64,000 bases of DNA from Hydractinia symbiolongicarpus (GCF_029227915.1 NC_079881.1:32093501-32157500); one strand, 5' to 3'; shown: positions 47,987 to 59,710, counted from the stretch's first letter. The notes: generated by a model from the letters alone, not told the origin. Numbers and translations: made by a program.

Positions 47987-49790
47987 CTATATAATAATAC
48001 GCCAGTTCCGTGTCTCTGTGACAGGCAAAGTTGATAGGCTTATTTTCCTTTGATGTTGCCGTAAAAATCTGTGATGTTATGGAAAAAAATATGTCTATTT
48101 TGTTAGCAGGTTTACTTTGTTAACATCAGGTGATGAAAACGACTGAATTTGATTTGCTGAAATAAATTTAACGGGTAACCCCCAAAGGAACGATCTTGAA
48201 AAAAGTAAAATAAGTGGTTCAAAAAAGCATATTTAAAAAGAAAAAAGTCCAAGTGAAGAAGTAGAAAAGTAAAGTTGGAAGTGAAAGTGGAGCTACGTGG
48301 AGCTAGAAGTAAAGTAAATTTAGAAGTAAAAAATAAAGGCCACCAAAAAAAGGCACAGAAGAACGATCCCTTTACCTTAAAAAAAGGGGAAAAAGTGGTT
48401 TACAAAAGCATAGCTATATATTTAAAAAGAAAAGAGACCAAGTGAAGAAGTAGAAAAGTGAAGTGAGAAGTGAAGCTAGATGTAAAGTAAAGTTAGAAGT
48501 ATAAAACAAAGGCTGGAGAATAAGGCGGATTTTAAATCACAAATAGTAAGAACTTTGATATTTTTAGACGTTTGGTTTTTATGTCAGTGGAGCAAGCAGA
48601 CTCGCATTTCCCAGGAAAAGCCACAGTTTTATATTTTACTGCGTATGTAACCATATGTGTTTTACTAAGCATAAACAGCTAGCTTTAGTTTTAGCGAAGT
48701 ATTCCCAGTTTAAGTATACTTAACTGGGTATCTTAGCTACTGTTAGCTAGCTAATGTTAGCCTCCAAATCCAGCTCCCCATGCCATGGCTAGCTCCAACC
48801 TATGACTTCTGTTCTTATTCCTCTTTTTTAATTATCTATAGCTAACTACTATAGTTTCCAAATTTCTCTTCTTTTATGAGCACGTTATTATGATGTAACA
48901 AGCTAGCTAGCTACCTACAAAATCTTTTAAAGACTTAAACTTTTTCAGAATAGTAGGATGTATTTTTATGCCCATAGAGTATACAGATGAATTCCGTTGT
49001 TTACATTTTCAGTGGTAGGCTTTTTCGGCTTTGGCATTTGCGTGGCAGGGAAAAAAGATTGGGGTGCTAGGTGAAGCAAAGTAATTATCAGTTCATTTCT
49101 TCAATTTTTTAATGAATTCAAATAAATCAGAAGGCATCAACCTACACTCGATAAAAGTTTGTAACCCCAACGATGTCCCCGTTAGAAGAAATCCACAGTA
49201 AAAATCTTTAGTCACCAAATCCTAGCATCTTTTTTCCTGCCACGCAAAAGCCAGAGCCAAGGAGCTTACTGCTAAAAAGTAAACAAATGCCGTCAGGCTG
49301 GAATTCATTTATATTTTTTTTCACATTGCCTGTGCACTTTACAAGGGGGGGACCACATGTAATATGAAAGGTGGAACGAATTTTATAGAATTTAATGTGT
49401 GTGTGTTAGTTATTTTTTATTGTTTAGTTTCTGATTTTGTAATCTAGTGCTCGATGACTGAATGCACTGAAATGACTGATTTTTCTAAGTTTTGATGTGT
49501 TTCATAACCTTTTTGTGGCAGATTGATGGGTGATGGCAATATACGACATGCTGAATGAAATTATTTTTATTGATTTAGATGTGTTTCTCAAAAACCAATC
49601 TGTTTCACATTTTGTGTAAACTTTTGTTTACGAACCGTATACAATGTTTCCAAAATAATGATCCTTGTTAATTCAATTTTATTCTTTGCTTATTGATTTT
49701 TTGACTTTTAGGTTCGGAATTGTTGGTAAAGGGCAGTACGAATCATCAGCCATGGTTCTAGTTAAAACGAAGTAAATTTGACCAAATATA
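47987..49790 (+). mobile_element. Helitron-like element, group A, copy 2, 3'-truncated
   Basis: The 5' end CTATATAATAATACGCCAG is followed by GTCTCTGTGACAGGCAAAGT. From there the order follows copy 1 (18785): CAGGTTTACTTTGTTAACAT, the purine-rich AAGTAGAAAAGTAAAG region, TTTAGACGTTTGGTTTTTAT with GGAGCAAGCAGACTCGC, the CCCAGTTTAAGTATA and AGCTAGCTA block (48700-48915), then CATAACCTTTTTGTGG (49501). Similarity fades after TTGTTGGTAAAGGGCAGTA (~49738). No CTAG terminus is found, so the 3' end is lost or diverged. A purine-rich segment is duplicated inside (48188-48355 and 48356-48512), and a MITE interrupts the element at 48984-49311. Confidence 0.6.
48984..49311. mobile_element. TA-flanked MITE, copy 1, nested in Helitron-like element
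   Basis: The ends are CAGATGAATTCC and, on the minus strand, TAAATGAATTCC. Subterminal similarity continues to TGCGTGGCAGG on each side, giving imperfect inverted repeats of ~65 bases. It is flanked by TA on both sides. The empty site is visible in the group A copy at 18785, where TGTATTTTATATTTC runs uninterrupted near 19757. The TA duplication suggests mobilisation by a Tc1/mariner-type transposase. Non-coding. Confidence 0.75.
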
Positions 49791-50122
49791 TATAGCCTGG
49801 CAGTGGGTAAATTTATTTATTTATTTATTTCTTTATTTAAAGTTGGATCCAGTATAGTTACAAAGTACTAATTTACACCAACTATCAAATTAAAACATGT
49901 AAATACTAAGTGATAAAAATACAAATGAAATACTAAAATAAATCATCGATTGATCCCCGAATGAGCAGCACATAAAACCTTGTTTTGGTTACTAATTAAT
50001 TATACAGACTAGCTAGCTACAGGGTGTGCACAAGGTATGAACACACTAATCATATATATATACTAATTTAATTACTAATTACGGTTGCTTTTTTGTAGTG
50101 TATGGTAAGTATTGCTATAATA

Positions 50123-50358
50123 TAGATGAATTCTGTTGTTTACATTCTCAGTGGTAAGCTCCTTCGGCCCTGATAGGAAAAAAGATAGCGGTTCTAGGTG
50201 AAGCAAAGTAATTATCAGTCAATTTCTTCACATGAAGGCATTTCTAGGACTTTAAATGAATTCAAATAAATCAGAAGGCATAAATCTGCACTTGATAATA
50301 GTTTAAAACCTCAAACGAAAAGCATGTAAACAAATAACGCCACGTTGGAATTCACCTA
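50123..50358. mobile_element. TA-flanked MITE, copy 2
   Basis: It starts TAGATGAATTCTG, shares TTGTTTACATTCTCAGTGGT, GGTGAAGCAAAGTAATTATC and AAATCAGAAGGCATAAA with the copy at 48984, and ends GGAATTCACCTA. TA flanks both ends. It is shorter (236 bp), with the GTCCCCGTTAGAAG segment and part of the right subterminal repeat missing. Confidence 0.75.
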
Positions 50359-50467
50359 TATTTCCTTTATAGGCACAAAAAGCTTGAAAAGTGTGAAAAA
50401 ATTTTTTTAAGCTTGTCTGTACATCAATTGGTTACTATTATATAATTACAAGTTTTTCCCTCACTCT

Positions 50468-50495
50468 ATTAAGCTACTAAATTTAGTAGCTTAAT
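50468..50495. repeat. Perfect 28-bp palindrome
   Basis: ATTAAGCTACTAAA is followed at once by its exact reverse complement TTTAGTAGCTTAAT, with no spacer. It lies 110 bases after a MITE copy, in otherwise unremarkable sequence. Confidence 0.85.
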
Positions 50496-51099
50496 GGCTA
50501 CCTGCACTGCATGGGATTTTAACTTCTTAATACCTGCTGTAAGGTGGTCAGAAAAGTAGAAAGAAAATGACAACACAAACGATTCTTATCACACAACCAA
50601 GACAAGCAAATTCGGAGAAAGACTTTAGTGGGCTGGAAAAACCTTGTTGGTGGCAGCACCACCACCACACAAACGGTAGCCAGCTAAGGTAGCTTTATCG
50701 TTGTGCTTTTTAATTTCCTTGGTAATTTTTATCATTATTTACTTATATTTAACCAAAGTGCCAGACAACGAACGTTTGTTTCAGAATAGCATCCATTCAT
50801 CAGAGGAGCATCTGCCTACCATTTTTATGTTTGTGTACATTAACAAAAATAAAAGTGTAGACTTACCTTTATGATATTTCTATAGTTTCCCAAAGAGCTC
50901 GGCCGTATGTGTTTCAGAAACAAAACGTTTTGTTGTTAATTCCATTCAAGCGGGAATAAATAAAACTAATGTTTTTCATATAACAATAGACAATAGACAC
51001 GTGCTTAAAGGGAATAATAAAAATTAATTACCCGTGACTTTCGTGTAATAAAGTTTACATCACAATGGTTTTTATGAGAAAAATAAAATAAATTAACCG

Positions 51100-51254
51100 T
51101 ATTTAAATCAATTTGAAAAAGCACACAAAAAAGAGAATAAAAATAAAAGTTCAGCAAAAGTGACATGTTACCGCGGCTGTTTTTTTTTTTAGAAAAAGCA
51201 ACACATCCACTTTGCCTGTTACAGACACACGAAACTGGCGTATTATTATATAGA
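51100..51254 (-). mobile_element. Helitron-like 5' end on the minus strand
   Basis: Read on the minus strand from 51254, TCTATATAATAATACGCCAG is followed by GTGTCTGTAACAGGCAAAGT, matching the group A 5' ends at 18785 and 47987. Downstream similarity is weak, and no hairpin-CTRR terminus was found at lower coordinates, so only the 5' end is claimed. Confidence 0.5.
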
Positions 51255-51411
51255 TATTCAAACACAAAATTACAAAACTAAAAGAGGGCGAATACAAAAC
51301 TCTTCATACCCCACGATAGAAAAACCTATCTGTAGGGTACTGCACATAAATTAGACAATAAAACTGTGAGAAAATTAAAAAAAATACTGGTGACGAGGTT
51401 GAGGGGTTTAT

Positions 51412-52670
51412 TTATAATAATGGAACATCAAATCTTTCAGAAGACTTTAGAAAAACAGTAGTGGTTTTTAGTACAAAACAATTTTGTTCTGTATTATAAA
51501 TATCATTGCCATAGAGAAGTAAATTGACTAGTTTATAATCCGAGAGGTCTGATATTGGACCTATGGTATTTTTGATATTGTCAATGAGTGTTTTTCTTAT
51601 ATGCGTGTAAAAAGAACAGCGCAAGAGATAGTGTTTAGAAGTCTCGATTTCAAGACGACAACTGCAAAGAGGATTTAGGGTATCGCGAAAATTATGTCTG
51701 AATTTATGCTCTCTAAGGTGACTAAAGTTTACGCGCAATCGGGTTAATAGTGTTAGTCCACGAGGATCTTGGGTTTTTTACACAGGACGCATTTTTAGCC
51801 TAATAAAATTAAGAAGACCTGTTTTAAATTTCGAGATTGATAGTAAGTTTTTCAAATCGGGCCCAAGTTTATTCCACTCATTTACTGTGTACGGGAAAAA
51901 AGAATTCTTAAAATATTCAATATTGGCTTTGAAATTCCAAAACAAATTACTTCTAGCCTGATCATAGGAACTTTGCTTCAAGGGAAGCAAATGAACCTAG
52001 ATAGCCAGGTGAGGGGATACAATATTAAAAAAGAAAACAAGTCTGCGATACCAACGCCTGTTGCTAAGGCTCTCAAGACCAAGTTCTTGATAGAGACGCT
52101 CGCGAAAAGTACCTTTGATAACCTTAGTATTAGCAAGAGCAGCATTGTATTGGACAGATTCTATCTTATCGCAGAAACTGTCATTATGTGGCTGGTCATA
52201 TATTACATCTGCGTAATCAAGATGTGGTCTAATAAATGACTTATAAATACACAATAATGACTGCCGTGGAAGATAATTATGAAGTCTTTTTATAAGCAAT
52301 ATACCTTTGTTAGCCTTACATATCTTCTCATTCAAATGATGATCAAAACTAAGTTTATTATCAAGAATTAATCCGGGATGTTTCTGTGTTGGCAAAGATA
52401 CTACGGTAGAGTCATTAAAATATAAAGGAGGATGGTTAATGGACTTCTTTTTGCGGGAAAAAATTACCTCTGTAGCTTGTTTGCTAGGATCAGGGTTGAA
52501 AGCCATCGTTCATTGAAAAGCCCACTTTTTAACAGTAGAAAGATCATTATTTAGGTCTATGCTAGACTTTGTAATGTCATAAACAGTAGAAAATATAGAT
52601 GTGTCCTCAGCAAACAGTTTGGATTCAGATACAATGTTTTTAGGAAAATCATTAATATAAATAAAAAAAA
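51412..52670 (-). pseudogene. 5'-truncated LINE: end of RT and C-terminal domain
   Basis: Read on the minus strand: INDFPKNIVSES then LFAEDTSIFSTVYDIT (~52600, expected FADD, second-last Asp changed to Glu). Then LNNDLSTVKKWAFQ, where a TGA replaces the expected Trp (~52510), and MAFNPDPSKQATEVIFSRKK (52506). Next come KHPGLILDNKLSFDHHL, YKSFIRPHLDYADVIYDQP, RERLYQELGLESLSNRRWYR, then SFFPYTVNEWNKLGPDLKN, FSHLREHKFRHNFRDTLNPL and LCSCRLEIETSKHYLLRCSF. This order and wording match a LINE family abundant in cnidarians (CR1/L2/jockey-like). Two or three frameshifts separate the blocks. The 5' part, including endonuclease and most of the RT, is absent, as is usual after target-primed reverse transcription. 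Confidence 0.9.
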
Positions 52671-54489
52671 AGTATTAATATAATTATGCATTTATCTGAA
52701 TCACTTAATTTATTAATACGGGTAATTAAATAACTTAAATATATAAATAAATTTATTAATTTATTTTATTTGATAATGAGATTTTTTGATTAAACAACCC
52801 TTTTGCTCCTAACGATTTACGGAGAGGTCAAAGAAATGCCATTATAGAAATATGCAACATTCTTGTTTTTCAAAAATAAGATGATACAACTGTCTGAATA
52901 TAGAACAAAGAATTACCGACAAAACAATTTTTAAAATTAATAAAAATATAATTTATAAGAATATAAGTTAGTTAAATTTTTCAACAGCTAAAATTTTGAT
53001 GACAAAATAGTTTTCTGACTAAAACTAATTATTGACCATTTCATAAACAAATATGCACATTTTTGTCATCCTTCAGATTCAAAACAAAAATTGCAACTTT
53101 CCTGTCAAAGATCATCTTCCCCTTCGCTAAATATAAAAAAACTAAACTAATGTCGCAAAAATGAGGAGAGAGAGATACATAAGTGACTCCCTCCATTGTC
53201 CCACTTCCAGATGTCAACAGGTTTTGATAAAATGTAAAAAATCTGCATATCTGGTCAAAAACGCTCAGCGATAACATGTTTTTATTTGCCGTCATCTCCC
53301 ATATCAAAAAGGAAGAAACCAATGTGTGTCTTCTAGGTATAATAGCGAAATATTAGTAATTCAAATAAACTCTTTGTCTTAGGCGATCAGTTCGTCTCAA
53401 TATGTACTTATAAATGCTCTATATAACTGACCTTCATTTTCGCATGATTTTCATCCATTTCTTGTATATGGAAGAAAAATTCTGATCTCTTTATTTTGAC
53501 AGAGATAGCGCTGAATGTTTTAGGTTTTTGAATCTTACACTTTGGTGTTGAAAATTCTTACTCTTATAAATATTCTTATTGCTTGGTTGCAAGGAGAGAC
53601 TACGTGCAGTAGACGAAAAAGGAGTTTCAAATTTTGTAATGTTTATTTTAAGTTTGATTTTAATGAATTCACGTTGTGGTGTTTTTCATTATTAAGTCCC
53701 TTAAAGCTTTTTAAACCCAAAGGAGACTTCATAAATTTAACCATATTGTAACTGGGGACTCTTGTTCTAGCATAGCAGCGGTTGTTGGGGGCAAAACTAC
53801 TTTGGTGTTAAACAGATTTAAGGAAAAACATACATGTAATAAATAATTACATAACTTCGTGGATGCATTTCAACACTATTTAAAGTTTGCTAAAAATTAC
53901 CCCGTCTGGAAAATACCTATGCAAGATATAATTTTTTTTCCAAAATGTTGTTTCCAGCCCTAGTTGAAACAAGAAAGAGTCACAACAACAAAAAACAGTT
54001 AAAAACAGTTATGCCAATTCAAAAAAAATTCAGGCGCTTAATACCAATCTCTCTACCGGCAGTGCTAATAAATTTATTTCTTATTTTATTCCTTTTCATT
54101 TAGTCATACCTTTATTTTTAATTTTAACTGATGGGGTCACTATACTAAATGGCACTAAGTTACCATTTGAATGGACTGTAAATGTATCTCCTAATTGGAA
54201 TGGACTTTAAATGTATCTCCTGGTGATACTATAGTCCCGAGAAGTGTCTACTTGTCACCGAACTTTACTAACCCAATACTAGTTGACAGAATTATCAAAG
54301 AAAAAGGTGTAAAATTATTTGATGAAAACAGGAAAACTTTGAGACATTAAACAGAATGTAAAAGTTCGCTTTAGAAATAAGCAAATAGTGGCATTTTAAA
54401 GGTTCGATAATTTTAAACAAAAAGTGCTGACATTAGCAGAAACTTATTTCTGCCAATTTTTTCTCTTTATGACGTACTGTTAGTGTTCC
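52671..54489. other. Non-coding interval
   Basis: AT-rich, no supported gene. Two small hairpins lie at its right end, GCAGAAA/TTTCTGC (~54437) and CTGTTAGT/ACTAACAG (54476-54497), directly before the next RT pseudogene, and may mark its 5' boundary. Confidence 0.4.
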
Positions 54490-55930
54490 AACTAACAGTG
54501 TTAGTGTGGTTGAAGATAGCTACGAGAAGATCGTGTTCTGGCGCCGAAACCTGTTCAAACTACCCAGTGGAGGAGCAGGAAAAGATTTCATCAGAGAAGT
54601 AACTCGACTAACGAACGAACGCATGGACGGAAAAGAGTCCCCCCTGAGTTGTCCCATTGAAAGGTATCCATATCATGCTCGCCCTGCTTCTGCAAAAAAA
54701 AAAGCAGGAGCTGAAAAGCGAAGGACCATAAAGAATCATTGGAAAGGCGATGAAGATATGGCACCAGGGGAACATTGCAGACCTTATAGACGAAGCAGCT
54801 ACGATTCAATCAAGGCTGCCAAAAACAACAGACAGAAGAGACATCTAAACGGTCTCGAAAATGTTTAAAAAATATGCAGAGAGGTGACGTGAATGGCGCT
54901 ATCAAGATCATGACGAACAACATGCGTGGTGGGATACTGCCTTTAAACGACGAAACCATCAGTCTACTACGAAACAAACACCCCAAAGCAAAAGACGCAA
55001 ACGAAAACAACAATTTGGGAGGTCCTTGCGAAAGAGTGAACCCGATAGTGTTTGAGGCGATTGACGAATCACTGGTCATGAAAGCAGCACTCGAAACCAA
55101 AGGAGGCTCTTGAGCATCGGGTTTAGATTCACAGGGATGGAGAAGAATCCTGACATAAAGAATGTACGGTGAATGTGGTAAAGTCTTAGGATCGCGATAG
55201 CGAATGCAACCAAGAGTCTTTGTACGGAAAGTCTCAGTGACAAATCCCTTGAAGCTTTCATTGCGTGCAGACTTGTCCTGTTAGACAAGCAACTAGGTGT
55301 CTGACCAATCATAGTCGGTGAAGTACTGCTGAGAATATGTGGTAAAACGGTGATGGCGGTGATCAAGAAAGACATCATTGCTTTGAGCTGTAGAGTGCAG
55401 ATGTGTTCTTGGCAAAAAAGCAGGAGAAGAGGCCGCAGTCCACGCTATGACGAGAGTGTTTGAAAGTGAAGAAGCAGAGGCAGTTCTCTTGGTAGATGCA
55501 TCAAATGCGTTCAACAACATTAATCGACAAGCCCTCCTACACAACGTCAAAGTGGTATGCCTAGTCTTTGCAAACTATGTTTCGAATTGCTACCGCACCA
55601 GCCAGGTGATTTGTTATTGGGGGCGTAGAGCTAAGTTCAAAAGAGGGAACAACTCAAAGTTATCCGATCGGCATGGCAGTCTACGCTACGGGAATAAAAC
55701 CTCCCCTGGACGAACTCATGTCAATCATGGTGGAACAGGACCAGATGGCCGCCTATGCTTACGACATAACTGCAACAGGGAAGCGCAGATCAGTACAAAC
55801 CTGGTGGGATAACCTTGCAACTCAAGGACCTCATTTTGGTTACTTCTCTCAACCAAAAAAATCTTAGCTAATCGACAAAGAATTAAATTTGGCCAACGCC
55901 ATGGAAAGCTTCCGGGGAACCAACATCCAT
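54490..55930 (+). pseudogene. Unusual RT pseudogene (RPIGVGEVLRRI-type family)
   Basis: The pieces in order are: FKLPSGGAGKDFIREVTRLT (~54558); MQRGDVNGAIKIMTNNM and GILPLNDETISLLRNKHPKA (54874 on); NPIVFEAIDESLVMKAALET; LSDKSLEAFIACRLVLLDKQ (~55230); a decayed VGEVLLRICGKTVMAVIKKD (~55315, family form VGEVLRRI.GK); VLLVDASNAFNNINRQALLH (~55490, motif A); GTTQSYPIGMAVYATGIKP (~55650, family form GTTQGDP.AM); YAYDITATGK (~55755, expected YADD, so one catalytic Asp is Tyr); and WWDNLATQGPHFGYF. Frameshifts and stops separate the blocks. This RT type is common in cnidarian genomes but does not look like CR1/L2 or DIRS; I do not assign a clade. At 55930 it is cut by the neighbouring LINE. Confidence 0.75.
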
Positions 55931-57480
55931 TGCTATAAGGCATTGCTGCGTACTAAAACCTCTCCGAAAACCACACTGCTGCTTGTTAAAAATAGGTTGA
56001 AAAAAAGCTTCAATTTGTTCGTATAAGCATTTTTCGAATATCTTAGAGATATTAGGCAGTATACTGACCGGGCGGTAATTACACTTGTCCGTACGGTCCT
56101 CCTTTTTGAAAACTGGAATCACGTCTGCGTTCTTAAGGCTTTTTGGAAAATTGGATTGGTCGATGTTATAATTTATGCTATTGCACAAAACATTTCCAAA
56201 TATGTCAGAATTTTCCTGTATTATTTTCGTTGGAATGTCAGACTGCTGTGTAGTTTTATTTTTATCCAAATCTTTAATTTTTTTTGTAACATCAGATAGG
56301 CTGACTCGTCTAAAAGAAAGCTTTTTACCAGACTCGCCATAAAACTGTTTGATTTTGACAACACTTGGATGATTAGCAAATTTCGATAACGAGGTCTCAA
56401 TAGATTTATCATTAAAAATATTATCATTTTGTGGATTTTCATTTAGCTTGATTCTAAGATTGGGAACAAGGTTGCAAAAATAATCATTGAAAATCGATGC
56501 TATTTCAAGGTCATCAGTGATAGTTTTTCCATTTTCAACTAATGTTATCAGCTCTTTGTTTTTGACTTTCTCAGTAAAGCAAGGTTTAACTGTGTTCCAG
56601 AATTTTTTATTATCTGTAACACTTTTAATCTCTAAATTGTTAAAGTAGGTTTCTTTACTTTTTTGTACTAGTTTGACACATTTATTTCTTTGCTTTTTAA
56701 AAGCAGTTTTATTTTCATCGCTTTTGTTTTTTAAGTATTTATTTCTTAGTCTAGATCTAGTTATTATTGCCTTATTTAACTCTTTATTCATAAAAGGTGC
56801 TTGGTTGGTTCTAAAATATTTCGTTTTCTTTGGAGCATGTATATTAAGAGTGTTCATGACTTTGTTCAAAGATGCTTCAAGATCAATACCTAAGAAATCG
56901 GTTTCATTTAACGATTTAAAAAGGTCCCCCCGGAAAGTTTCATGGTCAAATTTTTTGTAGTCCCTATATTGTTGTATGTTCGGTTTACCCTTTTTAAATT
57001 TAGTTTTCATAAAAGTCACAGTCATCTTGTGGAAGTCAGATAAGCCTGTTTCCACAACATTAGTGTGTTGAAAGCTTGATGATTTGTTAGTAAGGATCAA
57101 GTCGATGCAAGTTGGGTTGCATTGGCTTTTAAAACAAGTAGGCTCTTTTACAAGGTTATGCAAACCATACATTTTTGCAAAATCAGAAAGTGGAATTCGC
57201 TTGGTTCAGCATTGAAATCACCGATCACAAGAAGATTGTCATAAGTAGCAGAATGTTTAGCAAGTTCCTCTTCAATATATTGCAAATGTTTTTTCAAATT
57301 TTGTTTATGAGGGTTGTATACGCAACAGAGGAACCACTTTTGTTTCCGCAGATTTATTTCCACTAATAAGTATTCTGCATGGTTTTGAAATTTACAGGTA
57401 ATGGGTCGGGATGGAATATCTTGCCTTATCTTATATATAATTATGTTGTAAAATATTGCACGCCGATTGAAAAAAAATTA
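55931..57480 (-). pseudogene. LINE 5' half: endonuclease and first part of RT
   Basis: Read on the minus strand from ~57450: YKIRQDIPSRPITC; VEINLRKQKWFLCCVYNP (57360); YDNLLVIGDFNAEPSE (~57220), an APE-type endonuclease active-site block; then one frameshift at ~57190 into a 429-codon frame (57172-55883). That frame holds MYGLHNLVKEPTCFK, CIDLILTN, TGLSDFHKMTVTF (endonuclease end), NKKFWNTVKPCFTEK (linker), CNYRPVSILPNISKIFEKCL and CGFRRGFSTQQCLIAM (RT palm start). At ~55931 the match stops, and the remaining 16 codons are antisense of the adjacent RT pseudogene. Motifs A to C of RT are therefore missing. It has few lesions, so it is fairly young. CR1/L2-like; a different family from 51412-52670. 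Confidence 0.88.
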
Positions 57481-57499
57481 AGTTAAAGTTGCACATTTC

Positions 57500-59515
57500 T
57501 GTGAGATAATTTTAGCATTGTTCAGTAAAAATATTCGCGATTTTGCAAATAAAAACTGGCTACATTTTCCTTACACTGTACCGGCAATGGATTTATTTGA
57601 CCTTCGTCACGCTACCCAAGAGGATGTTCTCAAACATTTGAATTCATTGAGAAGTGATTGCTCTACTGGTGGTGATAACATACCAGCGAAATTCATAAAA
57701 CCAGTCGCAGCCCAATTGTCGCCAGTCCTAACAAAGATCTTGAATAACTGCATCGATGCAAACGTATTTCCAACATGCTGGAAGAAATCACGTATCTGTC
57801 CGGTACCTAAAGTTCCAGGTGCTTCACAACTAGAAGATTTTCGTCCAATATCAATACTTCCTGTACTGTCGAAAGTATATGAGAAAGTCATTTTATCACA
57901 GCTCTGTGACTTCATTGATAGATATAACATTTACGCTTCAACTCAATCTGGTTTTCGCAAAGGTCACTCGTGCATCACGATACTCTTAAAATTAAAGGAC
58001 GACATTTTGAAGGCTATGCAAAGAGGTGAAGTAACTTTATCAGTGTCAGCAGATTACTCCAAAGCATTTGATACTGTGAAATATGACGTTCTGATTAATA
58101 AGTTGAAGAAACTCCAAATGTCTCCTGCATTCATCAATTTGATCTCTAACTATTTGTCAAATCGCCAGCAGTTTGTGCAAATTGATGACAAAAAATCGGA
58201 TACCTTGCTGATCAAATACGGTGTTCCCCAGGGATCTATTCTTGGTCCGATCTTGTTCAACATCTATGTCTCTGACCTATCGTTGAATTCGTCGTGTAAT
58301 TCTATCCAGTACGCAGATGACACAAATCTTTACATACACTTCAAACTAAAAGAAATGGATATCGCAACAGCAAAGCTTCAAAGTGACATTAACCAAATAA
58401 CAACATGGTCAAAGATAAACAATCTGATGTTTAATTCCATAAAGACAAAATCAATTATGTACTCGACAAGCCAGTTAAGCTGTATAAACAATTTAAACTT
58501 CAGTAACTTATTCAAATTCCATAGTAATGGTGCTGAGATTGAGCGGGTATCCTCTCTCAAAATACTGGGCATAACATTCGATGAACATATGACGTGGTCT
58601 ACACATGTGAATAACATCATTAGATCATCATACGCTACGATTTCGACATTAAAGCGATTGAAACGTTTGGCACCTTTTCACGTGAGAAAGAATCTCGCTG
58701 AAGCACTGATATTATCAAAGATAGACTACGGAAATCTTGTCTATAATAATATTCCACAATATCAAATGAAAAGGTTACAAAGAGTTCTAAATGTCGCTGC
58801 CAGCTTTGTTCTTCAGAGATATGCTTCCACTAACGATGTGTTAGTAATACTGAAATGGCTGCCAGTGCAAGAGCGTGTAAATTTATCGATACTAAAACTG
58901 GCACACAAGGGGTTGTATGACGAATGCTCACCTGAATACCTTACACTGAAATGGTACAAAAATGGTCGAAGCCTGCGATCTGATGCAGAAAACAAAAATA
59001 AACTACAAAGCGACACATTCCGAAAAACGTTTATGGATTGCTCATCAGCGTTGTTTAATGATCTTCCTGGCAATATTCGTTCCGTTGTCAACCATAAAGA
59101 ATTTATCAAAAAAGTCAAATTATTTTTACACGATAGTGCTTTGTGCAAACTTTTATCCAAATAATGTGAATAACTCTATGCATGTAGGCTACCTATTTCC
59201 CCCCCATCTTTTCATTATAGTTCTACCTTTTTTGTGTGTCCTTACATCGGTGCCATCAATTTATTTATTTTAATTAGTCTCTTCTTTTTTTTTTTTTTTT
59301 TTCTTGTTCAATGTGTCTACTTACTCTACCGGCACCATTTCGTACTCTGTGAGCCCATTTATTTCATTATGCACTTAGATTCAATATATTTTTTTACTGA
59401 TCTTATAGATTTTATAGATTTTTATAGTTTTTATTTTTTTGTAGGCAGAAGAACCATTTGTAAATTATGGATGCCAAATATATGTTTAATAATAATAATA
59501 ATAATAATAATAATA
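57500..59515 (+). mobile_element. Young 5'-truncated LINE with intact RT frame (CR1/L2-like)
   Basis: An uninterrupted frame of ~548 codons ends at TAA 59162. The upstream limit is open; the first in-frame ATG is near residue 24 (57587). It contains SDCSTGGDNIPAKF, DFRPISILPVLSKVYEKVIL (~residue 107), QSGFRKGHSCITILLKLKD (~147), motif A SADYSKAFDTVKYD (~178), motif B GVPQGSILGPILFNIY (~237), the catalytic YADDTNLYIH (~267), LKILGITFDEHMTW and a C-terminal LINE domain to LFLHDSALCKLLSK. All RT catalytic Asp residues are present. The endonuclease is missing, so it cannot move alone. The 3' UTR (59165-59486) ends in a TAA-repeat tail (59487-59515), typical of the CR1/L2 group. It sits head-to-head with the LINE at 55931-57480. 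Confidence 0.92.
59487..59515 (+). repeat. (TAA)n microsatellite, 3' tail of LINE
   Basis: About nine TAA units directly end the LINE similarity. Short tandem tails are the known 3' ends of CR1/L2-type LINEs. Confidence 0.85.
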
Positions 59516-59539
59516 TACTTTATATACTTTATATATATT

Positions 59540-59710
59540 TTTGTGTATTGACCAATTTCATGAAGCTTGGTCTCTTCGGAACAAACTGGTCATTTTCTTA
59601 ATCACCATTTCAAGAGCTATCTCCTTATAAATTCATCAAAAGTGCATATTCCTATACATTATTTCATCAGCGTTTTAAGCTCTGAATATTACACGCAAGA
59701 ACTTCCGTGT
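59540..59710 (+). mobile_element. Fragment of Helitron-like group C
   Basis: CCAATTTCATGAAGCTTGGT, ACTGGTCATTTTCTTAATCA, TTCATCAAAAGTGCATAT and TTTCATCAGCGTTTTAAGC match 38860-39010 within the short Helitron-like element at 38618. Neither terminus is present. Confidence 0.6.

Noticed and set aside
54591-55550. Several minus-strand ORFs opposite the RT pseudogene
   Set aside because: Shadows of the plus-strand RT blocks, whose order and motifs are coherent.
59234-59551. Hydrophobic 105-codon ORF after the LINE stop
   Set aside because: Lies in the T-rich LINE 3' UTR and TAA-repeat tail; poly-F and poly-I are composition effects.
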